From: Parus major
Taxonomy: Eukaryota; Chordata; Aves; Passeriformes; Paridae
Reading direction: 5' to 3'
DNA: 64,000 nucleotides
NCBI RefSeq assembly: GCF_001522545.3
Contig: NC_031799.1
Location: forward strand, 48,054,502-48,118,501
A model generated the notes under the pieces. It made no database searches, was not told where the DNA came from, and saw nothing but the letters and a program-made list of their open reading frames with translations. Both the position numbers and the translations under genes were made by a program. Of the stretch, positions 53,230 through 64,000 are shown piece by piece (position 1 is the stretch's first letter; each line of letters opens with the position of its first letter).

Positions 53230-53912
53230 TGTTGGGGTCAGAAGCGTAGAAAATAGGCTCTTATTCATGGTACCTGGCTCTGACACCCCAGAGAGCACTG
53301 GGTTTAGCACAACACCATGGAGACAGCTTTTAAAGCTAAGTAGAGAAACTAGGAATGTGAGTGTGTAAGTTAGATAGAGATTTCTTAAGTCCCTGGGTGA
53401 GAAAGTTAGAGTTCAGGGATTAAGCTGTATTAGAGAATAAGAGACAATATGGAGGATTTAGGGTGTCGTCCCTTTCTTTTTCTTCTTCCTTCTTCATCTT
53501 ATTCTTCTGTGGGTTTTTGGGTAATAATGAGTGATTAGATAAAGAAATTCACAGTGCGGTACACAGGTGTCAGGTCATTAGATCACTAATAAAAATAACT
53601 TACTTGGCATTTGATTATTGAACAAATAGACACATAAAATACCATGGAGAGATTCTTCCTTTTCCATTTTGCACCTTTCTATCTTAGAGTATGCAGCTCC
53701 TTGTACTCTGTATATATGTAATATAGATAAGGAAAGAACAAAAAACTGAGCCTGAACATGAGAAAACAGTATTCCTCTCATCAGTCTTGGTCCTGGGAAG
53801 AAAGAACCCACCCACCAATGTCAAACCCCAATGGTTTTCCATGAACTGGCCATTCACTATGCCTGGTATGTATTGGTATAATATGAAATAAAATGGGATT
53901 TTAAACACAAAT
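53230..53912 (+). mobile_element. LTR-like stretch, unassigned
   Basis: A block of about 680 bp that starts TGTTGGGGTCAGAAGCG and ends near AAACA. It has features that fit an LTR: a pyrimidine-rich section (53470-53508), GTGCGGTACACAGGTGTC, an AATAAA at 53589, and less AT-rich composition than its flanks. The wording seems familiar from songbird LTRs, but I cannot name a family, no target duplication was found, and strand and right end are uncertain. Confidence 0.33.
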
Positions 53913-56900
53913 ATCCTAGTAAGAGATCAACAGCAAGCAGAATGGCCTTGTTCCAGATTATAGTAGTATTTGTGCTTATTGAAAGAGATTAGTACAAGAA
54001 CTTCCATCCAAAAAGAGAGTGTGTACACAATAGTTACTATGCTCACTGGCAGAAAAGACAGTGTCACTCAAGTAGATTTTTTTGTAGTGGTCAAATGGAT
54101 GATCAAGACATCAATATTTTTTTATATATTGAGTCCTTGCGACCTCTGACAATTTCAGGCAAAATATTAATGTTAAAATTGTTTATATAGCTCAGAAAGG
54201 TTGAAACTAAACTTATGCTTTCTTATTTGCTGTTACTTTTTATTTTGGTTTTTAATCTTTCCAACCCTACTTAAAGGACTTTCAAAATACTTGGTGTGAT
54301 AGTTAATTATTTTTCCAGAAATCTCAGGGCTTGCCAACTTGGAGAAGTCAGTGTGTGATAGTTGTACTCTGAATTTGCAGCCTTGGACAGTAAAGCATTT
54401 AAAACAACCTTAATTTGCAGGAAGACTGTGGCTAATAAGAGAGCATGGTGCAATATGAACCTGAAGTTGGGGGTACAACTTGAACATGCTTGTGGAGCTT
54501 AATGTAGAACATTGAAAATTCATGTACCATCAATCTCACTGGCAAGTAACAACATTTAGGAGACAGCTGCAGTGGCTGCTGAAGATAGGATTTTATGTTC
54601 TTGCTTTCTTATCTTTCCAAATGCTGGTGTACATTAAAATTATTCATTTTTTTTTCACTTTTGTCTCGACCTCCTTTTCAGCCATCTCTAAAATTCAAGT
54701 CTGTGTATGCTGTTTTGCAAAGATGCTCTAGGTGCTTCTATGTGGACCAAGAACATGGAGCAGCTCTGTGGCAATATACTCTACAAGTTAATCAGCTCTG
54801 TTAAAAAGCTGATTGTTTTGACTCTGCCTGAGCTAACATGGATTGTGAGATGTATGGTACTGTTCTCTGCCACAGATTCATCAGTTCATTACCAGCTTGC
54901 CCTGAAGCCTCACGTGAGGTGTGTAACAGAGCACAGACATCTTTTAAATGTATGTCACAGAGCAGATTCCCTAAAATGCTGTAAGAAAATAGTGGGAAAG
55001 CCCACATTTTTTCTCCCATTAGCTTTTCATTCTGCCTGACAATGTTGAAGTGATGTAAAGAATTTTAACTGTAGTCTTCTTTGTTTTCAAGTTCTTTAGA
55101 AAATGAAGTCTTGCTAAAAGGAGCTGTCACCTTAATTTTGATATTAAATTCAGTAGACATAGATAAAACGTGCTTTTCTGCCAGACTCTCTCTAGTGCCA
55201 CCTTTTTCAAGAGCTCTTATGCAATGACGTTTCTCAGTGAATGGAAGAAAATGTTGATTGTTTAATGTCTCCTAAAATGTGCCTGCCTGCAAATCTCCGA
55301 ATCTTTGCATGTAGCTTATTGCTACAGACTGTGGCAAGAGGTAAAATATCCTCATAGTATTTGTTCAGGAGCTTCTTCCAAAGTTGGTGCTGACTGGTTC
55401 CAAGACATATGTGGTTCTTTCTTGCATTTTGCAAATCTGCTACTACAGGAAATTAAGAAGCATCATTCAAATAATGTTGAAGAGAAGTCACACAAATAGC
55501 ACCAAATAAGAACTGGCAACTTTATCTTATAGGAAATGTTAGATAATTGTGGTTTCTAAAATGTCATTACTTGAAGCAAATAATTATTCCCTCTCACTCC
55601 CCAGAAAATTTTAGTTAAGAAAGCAGAGAAAGACATGTAAAGTTAGCAAAAAATGCAACAAACACTGTTTTTTAGCTCTTCAGAGCCTATGACAACTTAT
55701 GTTTTTCTGACCTCATACCTTTTATTATAAAAATTTAAAAAAAGATAAAAAATTACTAAGCTAAAGCCTGAGACAGAGAAGCTCACTCTCAAATCCAGAA
55801 AGAGAGTCACGGGGTCCTTAATTTCTGCCTTTCAGCATTTGATAAAATATTCTGTGTTTAAAATTGTGTATGCCAATATCAATTTTTTTTCCTAGATTTA
55901 AGCTTTTGGTTCCAGCTTCTAAATAATGTCTATCTTTTCTTTCTGTATCTGTACTCTTAAATTCTTTTAGAATTTGCATCTTGAACAACAAAACTAGAAG
56001 GAAATATTCTACTACTCATACTTTTCCACTTGACGCTCTTATAAGAAACAACCCTGACTTTTTCCCAGCAATTTAACTATTGCTTTTGACAAAATAAAAG
56101 TCTAGAAGGTGCTAAAAAGAGTCTTGATTTAAGTTGCTTATTATTAGCCCTTTACCTTTACTAGTAAAATATAATGAGAAGCTGAAATGAGTTGATCCTA
56201 GTTATTACTCAAGTGAATGATGTTGCCCTAAAGTTCCAATATTGTGAGTCTTGGTGCTTTGATGTTGCTTGTAGGAATCATTGACACAGGAATAATCTCT
56301 CTTCAGGGGAATATATACTGGCACCTGTATAGATATGAAAATAGAGAAAAAAAATGCTTGTAGATCATATTGAGATCAATAATCTAAATGATAAATATGA
56401 TGGATATTGCTTTTTTGAAGGATTATGCCATTTGCACACCAAAGACCTTATTTAAATCCTCTAAGGCTTCAGTCATTCAATGACTGTTGCACAGATCAGA
56501 CATTTAATCTTCATAACTTAAAAAAAATTAAGTTTAACTTTTATCTAGGACTTCAGATGTTTTGAAGAAGATTGCCTATCTTTCTCAAAAAATTCAAGTC
56601 TAGCTTCTGCTGGGATTACATGCAACTGATTTGAAGAATTTTTTGTCATATTTTGCAGAACAAAAGGTGATAACTATTTTGTACACTGAATGATCATAAA
56701 GGGGTGTACCACATTTATAACTTTTTAAAATATAGTTCTTTAGGTTCTTCTGGGCTATCACACATGAAATCTTGGTTCAAGATCAAGTTGTAAGTTCTGT
56801 AACTTTGAAGTTACAGAGTTTTCTTTCTGATTACAAATTCTATCAGTTTTTGGATCAGTTGTGGGCCAAGTATATGACTTGTCTTGCCATACACCTCCCC

Positions 56901-57112
56901 CCCAAAAAAAATGAGCAGGCATGGAATTTTTACATGTGGCACATACATACGCTCATTATGAAAAACAAAGTTTAATATTATTAGGCCTTGAACTGGAATA
57001 AAACTAAAATAATATGTATACCTAAATCAGTATATCTTCTCCTTATACAGCTCCTCTTGTCTTTACTCTCATTCTGACACAAAAGAATCAGAATTTGCAC
57101 TAAAAACATAGT
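53913..57112. other. AT-rich noncoding stretch
   Basis: No exon or transposon recognised. A pyrimidine-rich run ending in CAG near 54660-54681 looks like a splice acceptor, but the sequence after it closes quickly in the frames followed. Confidence 0.55.
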
Positions 57113-57170
57113 AAGTACTACCAGGAAAGTAAGGAAAAGGAAAAGTACTACCAGGAAAGTAAGGAAAGGA
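57113..57170 (+). repeat. Tandem duplication, period 30 bp, two copies
   Basis: AAGTACTACCAGGAAAGTAA recurs after 30 bp, followed in both copies by GGAAA. The copies are nearly identical, so the duplication is recent. Confidence 0.9.
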
Positions 57171-60100
57171 CATATAAACTAGTCACATACTCATGACATC
57201 CAGACAATAAATGCTTGACCTACAAGGTTATTTGGGTTCAACTCTTGGAGGAGGAGAAGGTCAGGTGCATTCTCTGCCCAGAATGTGTGTTCTTTGCCAT
57301 GAGCTGTCTAGCAGAGAAACTTTTGGCCCACAGAGCTTGATCCAGGAAAGAAAAGAGCCCTTTTTTTTAATAAAATCTGTGAAACCCTGGGAGAAGCCAG
57401 CCAGGCTTTTGAAAAGCATGAAAAAACTTTCCTGATTACCAGAAATGACTGGACAAAGATTACTCCCATTTAAGAAGGTGGGCCATTTTGAATTAACCCT
57501 GAAAGAATAAATCTGCTAGGGAGGGCTAAGGGTGTAGGGGAAGGATTGTGAGTAAATATTTTCCATTTGACCAAGTGGACATGTCTGTTGTCTTTATAAG
57601 TGCCGTGTTAAAAATGGCCTTTAGACATTAAAAACTTTTCAATCTGCTCTGCAAAATTCACTACAGATAACATGAGTTCACCTCTAGGTTTTGGATAATT
57701 TAATTATTTTTTTAATCGTATTTTTTTAGCCTATTCACAAAAACACTCCCAAATCTGCATCAGCTGCATGTCCAGTGTGTAGTACTCTAGCACTTTGAAG
57801 CAGAAAAGTCTTTGAGCCAAAAGATATTGTTTTCTGTTTTCATAATTTATTCTTCACTGACAGAAAGTCTCTGAGAATACATCTGACATTGCATAAGTAA
57901 TAACAAAATTTTCATACCTTTCCATAAATTTGTCTGACCTCTTGTTCAAACATGTTCTCTGTGGCTCTGTTGAATGTGAATGTGTGTCTGTAAGGAACAA
58001 TACAGCAAGAGCCTCATTTATGTGGAATGTCTGCATTTTCGTTTGTTTGCAAAGCACTGTGAATAACCTGCTATTATAAATTAATGTACTTTAGTTGGCT
58101 GTGGTACAACTGCAGCAATATTCTTCAGTGGACAGTCGCATTCTTAATCTTAAAAAAAGATGTTCTTAAGCATTTTTGGAGGATTTTTTAAAATTATTTT
58201 TCCCTATATTTGTCAAATCCAACAAAATTCAATGTTTAACACTAGTGATTCTCTGAATAAGAGAAAAATGTAAATTTACATTGTTTTACTTCTTCTCTGC
58301 TTTTCATGTAACAAGAGTTTACAGTCATTCTCCAGATTATAACAGCCTGTTATCTCTACTTACATGCAAAAGCAATCCCACATGTGTCCAGGTGAGTGTT
58401 TATATATACACACATAATGTGCTCAGAAGTCCCAAAACTGTGGTGCATCTAATAATTATCTGATAACTTCACATCTTGATGGTCCATTAAGAGAGCTTGA
58501 TGCTATTTTACTCAGTTTCTAGGTAATAATTTCACATTTATTTTAAACAAAGCAGTGAGTGAAATTCAATATTAATTCTGAAGAAAGAAAGTTAAATGGC
58601 ATGAATCAGGCAATGTATTGCCCAGTCGAAGTAGGAGCTGTGCTTCCTCAGGCATGGAGAGCCAGGACATATGGCAATCCCAGTGACAGCTGTTTCCTCC
58701 CCAGCATGAAGTTCTGAGGGTGCAGGAATGTGACTTCTGGGCCAAGGCTGGTAGCAGGTTCCATGGGAAGCTGGCATCATTCACTAAGGCTTGTGAGTGA
58801 TCACAGGACCCTGAGAAGATGACCTTCTTTTGATACCCCTGAAATAATGGGACCATCCTAGCAATTAGGTAATGGTGCTGTTCCTGCTCAAAAGAAAATT
58901 TTGGATTACAATAATTTGCCATGTTTATTCTTCTAGCTGGGATATATATACACACAGGTGAGGAGAAAACTAGGAATATATTCAATTTCAGTTGTTGTGT
59001 TGGTTTTTTTTTTATTACACACCCAGACATGCAAACTTCACAGCTGAATTTCTGTTCAGATGGAGAGGACCAGGATTTAGAGGGGTGGATTTAGGTTTTA
59101 TAGCTATTACATGACACTGTTACCAAAAGAAATTCTTTCACCAAGCTAAGAGCACACAACACATTTTCAGTCAGATGTTGAGCAGTAGTGTTATAACAAA
59201 AGAAGACAGAAGAATTTCAAGTGCCCAGGTCCACAGTTTAGGTGAGCAGTAATCTGGCAAATCACTGATGTCTTGAGAACATTGGGGAAGGATGCACAGT
59301 TATTATAATATTAGTAATACCGGTTCTCCTGCATATAAAGCTTAATTACGGAGTTCAAAGCTCTAGCTTTAGAATTTCCTGTGATGATGTGATTGTAAAA
59401 CAATATTACCCAGTTTCCACTAACAAAAGTGAAGATGTGCCAGGGCTATTGTAGTACAGAACTGCTTAAGTGTTTAGGCAGAGTTATATATCTGTTTAAC
59501 TACTGCACATTCTCCTGAAAAACTAACTTTATAAGATTTAAAAAAAATCATGGTTAGCTGTGATAATACATTTTTCCTCTTCTGTCTTTATTGGAGGATA
59601 CAACCGCTATTTTTATCTGGAAAAATACTTGCCTCAAACTTTGGGTTCAGTTGTCTACATTTTGTTTAGCTTTTTTGACATTTCTGAGAGTAACCCATCT
59701 CCAAAGGGTGAATTCAGCACACCACAGAAGCAAGCAATAATAATGGATACGACATGGAAATGATTTAAGATGAAAGGTGAGCTTGAATTTGTAGGAAACT
59801 AGAATAACCTAAGAATGAGAATTTGCTCATGCTCTACGGTTAAAAAAGCCCATGGTTACCACTGAAGACAAGATTTTCCAGAAAATGAAGACTTGTTTTT
59901 TTCAGGTGTTTATTTACTTTTACTTCTTCAGTCTTTCCTTTTGAAAACAACAAAAAAATCAACTTCAATTTGTCATATACATAAAACACATAGAGCTTTA
60001 TTTTCAAAATATCATGACTATAGCATGGTGTACAATTTTATGAATGAGGGTGTCATTATTTTGATGTCTAAAATGAGAAATGAATTGTTTTGGAAGCCTG

Positions 60101-62821
60101 ACTGCCACTGTGGTTGATAAGCTCTTCAGCAATTCTTACTCAGTGGGAATAACCTGAGTATTCGCAGCTCAGGAAAAAAAAAAAAAAAGAATAATACCTA
60201 TGGAAAGCATTTATGGTATTGCGCTTACATTTTTTTCTCCCTTTGGTATGTGTTTCCAGAGATCAGGGAGCTCTTCAAATTCCAATAAGTTGTATTTCCA
60301 AGCACTTTTTTTGTATTAGCATATTTCTTAGGGAAAAAAAAAATAAGAAAAAAAAAAAAAACCCTTAAAATTTTCTATGACAAATATACAGATAATCCAG
60401 GGCCAGCAGAGGAAAAGCTGAGGTTCAAGGCATCTGTTAAAGCCTGGACTGCTTCAGGCATGAGAGTGCACTCTTGCTGGATCAATTAACTGGACTAGCC
60501 AAGTGAAAATAGTTGGTAGGATGTACACAGATGAATAAGTTCTTTAATTTTTCATACAGCAGCAAGCAGAAAAATAGTCATAAGAGACAGCATATACAGT
60601 CAAGCTTGGCTACATAGCAGACGCTAAGAAGAACAAAGGTTTCTGCCAAACCAAGCAGAGACACTACAGAAATTAGCAGATCTGCAGAAACTACTCAAGG
60701 TTTTGGTCTGCTTCACTTCACCAAAATGATTCATCCTTGAGTTTACTCCTTTCTTTGCACAAGAGCCCGTACACCAGAAACACATGGACGCACCAATCTT
60801 GGACAGGGAAAGATTCATCTACATTGAAAATGACTGGGTCCTTTTCCTCAAAGTCAGCTTTGACAGGTAAACTGGCAGAAGGCACACATATTTCATCAGA
60901 AATTTATTTAAACAGTAAGAGTGATTTTGATAAACATGCTTGCATAGAATGCTCCAGATTATTTGTGTGTGTTTTTTGCTTTTTTCCTGTTTCCTTTGCT
61001 GTTGGAAGAGACAAAACTCTGGTTACCATCTCACACATAAGACTTTTCAAATGTGGTTACAGATCTCTGGTGCTTCAAATGCTAGCTAAATAATCCACAA
61101 ACACTGAAGGCCTGTTTTCAAAGATTTATTTTTTTTTTTTCCTGAAGCTTTTTTCTTTTCTAAACATCATCAAATTGTGAATGCCCAGCATCTCCGTAAG
61201 TCAGGCCATGGGTAATCCTATGCAAGACCTGAAGTGCCAAGAGTAAATTGACTTCCATAACCTGTCTGTGAAGGCACAGGATTGTATAGTGAGTTAGGAC
61301 CAACAGGTTTTTGAGAAAATAGGAGAGCCTTTAGAGTTTCCTTTGGAGGTCTTAATTGGATGTATTGCTGCTTGGCTCAATGGAGAACACATACATGGAA
61401 AAGCATAGCTAATGTCACAGCCTATAAATATCTGACACAAAAAAGAAAGCAGGTTTTTTCCTTCCATTAGAAAGTAAAGATAAAAAAATTATATTACTGG
61501 CTCTCAGTGATTTGCAATACTCATTTTATCTGAAAGTTGCTGACAGCCATACATGCTACTCTGATTCATCTTCTGAATAGGAGATATTGACTCACAAAGA
61601 TAGGTTCTGAGCAACTAGCTACACTGGTAATGCATGTAAGAACACCATGACAGAGCTATTTTGAGGGAAACTTTTCAACAATGTTTTCAGGGACTATACA
61701 AGTGTATAGTTATAGTTATATAACTTATATTATCAGCACATGATATTTATTTCTATGATTCTGTGTCTTGAAGGTAGAAAAGCACTTTAATCCTAAAATT
61801 TTCAGAATTTCAAGAGTGGTATAATACTTGGCATTTTTTTCATTCTTATCTAGAACCATAGTTCTCAAAAAAAAAAAAAAAAAAAAAGAAAAAAACGTAC
61901 TGTATATATAAAGAAAAGAAGCCTGCCCTGAAAGCAGCAGTTTCATGGGAGTCTGGGGAATTTTTGATATGATAGAAAATTGGTGGCATAGCTGATCAAC
62001 AGGCAAAAAATGACCCCATATGATACTGCAATGGTTTAAGTGTTAGATTGTGCCTAGATATCTGAGCCATCACTTGAAGGACTGACATGGAACTGCTCTG
62101 AGCCTGTGTTACTTGGTTGTAAAGGTGACCCTGTCATTAGCTTGTCCCAGACCGAGGAAAGACATTTTGAGTTCAGCCACATCCCTATATCTAGATCCAG
62201 CTGTTTGAATTTTAACTAAAGCAAATATAAACCAAATACAAGTTCAGTGGTTGTCTGAGGAGGTGAAAACCATAGCCTTAAGATTTTTACATTTGAAACT
62301 GAACATTGAAATTTATATTATTTAATTTAATGTAAATCAGATTTGCAAATTGGTTTCACCCTACTGCTGTAGTTGCATCAAGAAGGAAGCATGAGATTTA
62401 TACAGCATTTGTGCTACACATTTAAATACTCAAAGCTTTTATTTGTGTGCTATGTGTATAGACATAAATATTTAAAGAGTAAAAACTTTTTAACTATTAA
62501 AGAATAAAACAATACATAAGCCAAATTTAACCCAAAGAAAAATGAGATTTAAGTTCACGTAAGTATGTGAATTTACACAAAATACTGGTATGCTCATTAA
62601 ATGTTTGGTGGTATATTTTCAGATATATTATTTTGAGGGAATGTATCATGCACTCTGCTATTAATATCAGCCTGGAAGGTTGTACTTTCTACTTGAATAC
62701 AGCTTTATGTTGTGCTTACAAGAATTTCTGTAAATAGTAGAATTTCTCAATAGGAGAGATTCTTACCTGCTACAAATTAAAAAATACCGTCTGCTTCTTT
62801 GGAACTCTGCTGTGGCTCGGA
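57171..62821. other. AT-rich noncoding stretch with A-runs
   Basis: No exon or transposon recognised. A-runs occur at 60174-60188, 60334-60361 (interrupted) and 61867-61895. An open frame of 152 codons at 58572-59030 (minus) and one of 118 codons at 60737-61093 (+) have no recognisable domain. Confidence 0.55.
61867..61895 (+). repeat. Poly(A) run, A21 then G then A7
   Basis: The longest homopolymer in the window. Nothing upstream resembles a retrocopied gene, and birds have few processed pseudogenes because CR1 does not use poly(A) tails, so it is read as a simple repeat. Confidence 0.9.
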
Positions 62822-62893
62822 CCCCGCCCACAATGCAATGAAATGACTGTTCACACTTCCTCTCCTCCTACTTCAAACTGTGAATAAAAAAGG
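62822..62893 (+). promoter_or_regulatory. Promoter-like cluster: GC box plus TATA-like word
   Basis: CCCCGCCC (an Sp1-type GC box) at 62822-62829 is followed by ACAATG and, about 55 bp downstream, by GAATAAAAAAGG, which could act as a weak TATA box or a polyadenylation signal. The cluster is unusual in this CpG-poor sequence. It could be an LTR control region or chance; no transcript is visible. Confidence 0.2.
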
Positions 62894-63179
62894 GGTTTTT
62901 GAGTGGGTCCTGATACAAGAAGGATGCACAAAAATCAATGTGTCTGTAAGTCTTCCCAGGGAGGGCAACACTAATAACTGTACTAATTCCTGAAATTTAG
63001 GTATTCTCCTGGAGGCATGTGGCTTAGATGAAACCTTACTTTAACTGCATAGGACTTGCAACTTAATGTTGACCCAAAGGAAGATAAACAGAAGAATGTC
63101 CCACAGGCACACGATCAGAGATGAGACCTGCAGGGTTGGTGGTGAAAGCTGATTATGTGGATGAAAATTTCTTGCAGCG

Positions 63180-63188
63180 GCGCCACCT
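63180..63188 (-). promoter_or_regulatory. CTCF-like core motif
   Basis: The minus strand reads AGGTGGCGC, the core of the CTCF consensus, within a small CpG-containing patch (GCAGCGGCGCCACCTCC). The 5' half of the motif fits poorly. CTCF shapes chromatin loops; whether this site is bound is unknown. Confidence 0.25.
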
Positions 63189-63879
63189 CCTGAGGCTATG
63201 AGGTCTCACGAAAAGTTGAAAACCTAGACAATGAGAAAGAAAAAGGACTAGGATTCCTTGAAAGGTAAACAGACTCCAGCACCAATAGAAATGCAAAACT
63301 GGAGCCAGGGCTCCCCACTTGGACCACTATGACGTTGTCAGCACTCCCCAGTGACCACCAGAGTTAATTCTGGTGTCATATTCTAGAAAAGCAAATGAGT
63401 TGAACCTGCAGAAAGCTGAGGATGTAAGTCATGCAAAGTGATAGCCTAAGAAAAAGGGCCAAACTGTCCCATTCATTGTCCTGAGAAAAAAGCATTATCT
63501 GTAACCAGTAAGAGAGAGCAGGGCATAAGGAGCAGGGAAATTGAGAAACACTACACTCATGCCTACAGTGGTGGAGATAACTGCATCCACACAAAGAATG
63601 TTCAGTTGCCATTGAAAGTGCTTTCCAGTCTTTTCAGGCATGTACTACACTTCCCTGAATGTTGCAATAAATCGGAAATATTGTACACAAGTTCTACAGT
63701 ATTTTCTGTTAGAAATCCTGCAGTGTATATCTAGAGAAAAAGGTACAAATATTGGACTGAGGACTTTTCATGCACTCAGTAATGCTATGGTATGGATGCT
63801 AAATTCTGACAGTGCCTGTACAGATTACAGGCCGCACAGCTTCTCAGGCTGGCCCTGAGAAAGTAGTCTGGGGAAGACA
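63189..63879. other. Noncoding stretch
   Basis: No exon recognised. Somewhat GC-richer than the rest. A 7-bp stem with a 6-nt loop (CACCAGA / TCTGGTG) lies near 63356-63375. Confidence 0.5.
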
Positions 63880-64000
63880 TGAGAAGTAATTAAAACAATC
63901 CTCAGGAACACAAAACAGCCTTGCAGGTGTTGTTATGTGTTCCTTGTTTTCCTTGCAGGAGAAAGTCAGGGGGGTGGTGAACCCCACTGACCAATGATGG
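63880..64000 (+). mobile_element. Probable start of an ERV LTR, cut by the window end
   Basis: From a TG at 63880 the sequence runs GAGAAGTAATTAAAACAATC, CTCAGGAACACAAAACAGCC, TTGCAGGTGTTGTTATG, GCAGGAGAAAGTCAGGGGGG and GGTGAACCCCACTGACCAAT, which I recall as U3 wording of songbird LTRs. Only about 120 bp is in the window, so the right end, family and full strand call cannot be settled. Confidence 0.38.

Noticed and set aside
58572..59030. Minus-strand open frame of 152 codons
   Set aside because: No recognisable domain, no splice signals and no clear promoter; length is at the upper end of chance for a GC-richer patch.
61752..61766. TTTCTATGATTCTGTG, similar to a CR1 tail
   Set aside because: No CR1 3' sequence precedes it, so it is probably coincidence.
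1..64000. CRISPR arrays, tRNA or rRNA genes, bacterial-type operons, telomere or mitochondrial inserts
   Set aside because: None seen: no regularly spaced repeats with unique spacers, no cloverleaf-type genes recognised, and all repeats point to vertebrate nuclear DNA.

Overview
The window looks like avian nuclear DNA, most likely from a songbird, and comes from an AT-rich gene desert or a very large intron. The evidence is the set of interspersed repeats: many CR1 LINE fragments, several keeping the characteristic 3' end with ATTCTGTGATTCT-type octamer tails, and long terminal repeats that I recognise as bird ERVL/ERVK-like families. Naming the class (bird) is well supported; narrowing it to songbird rests on my memory of LTR consensus sequences, not on a search.

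I found no convincing protein-coding exon, tRNA, rRNA or known small RNA gene in the 64 kb. The open reading frames are short, often begin at non-ATG codons, and are either parts of repeats or what chance predicts in such sequence.

Layout: a small CR1 piece (about 460-590); an ERV 5' portion with LTR, primer binding site and leader (about 3.69-5.17 kb), followed at once by a CR1 3' tail (about 5.19-5.33 kb); a micro/minisatellite cluster (8.36-8.55 kb); a CR1 3' fragment (11.28-11.54 kb); a complete reverse-oriented LTR (16.37-17.38 kb) related to the leader at 4.6-5.05 kb; a CR1 tail on the minus strand (22.17-22.31 kb); a decayed CR1 reverse-transcriptase segment (25.04-26.04 kb); a decayed open frame that may be a retroviral env relic (35.14-36.05 kb); a CR1 3' end (38.15-38.55 kb); an AT-rich palindromic block (39.3-39.5 kb); a pure pyrimidine tract (42.94-43.02 kb) next to three stacked minus-strand CR1 copies (43.3-45.5 kb); an LTR-like stretch (53.23-53.91 kb); and the probable start of another LTR cut by the window end (63.88 kb onward). 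Between these lies unique-looking AT-rich sequence in which some short palindromes, TAAT arrays and promoter- or CTCF-like motifs stand out.

There are no genes acting together here; the content is the residue of several retroelement waves. I did not find a new biological system. The points most worth checking are the possible env relic, the three-copy CR1 stack and the hairpins/palindromes that no repeat explains.
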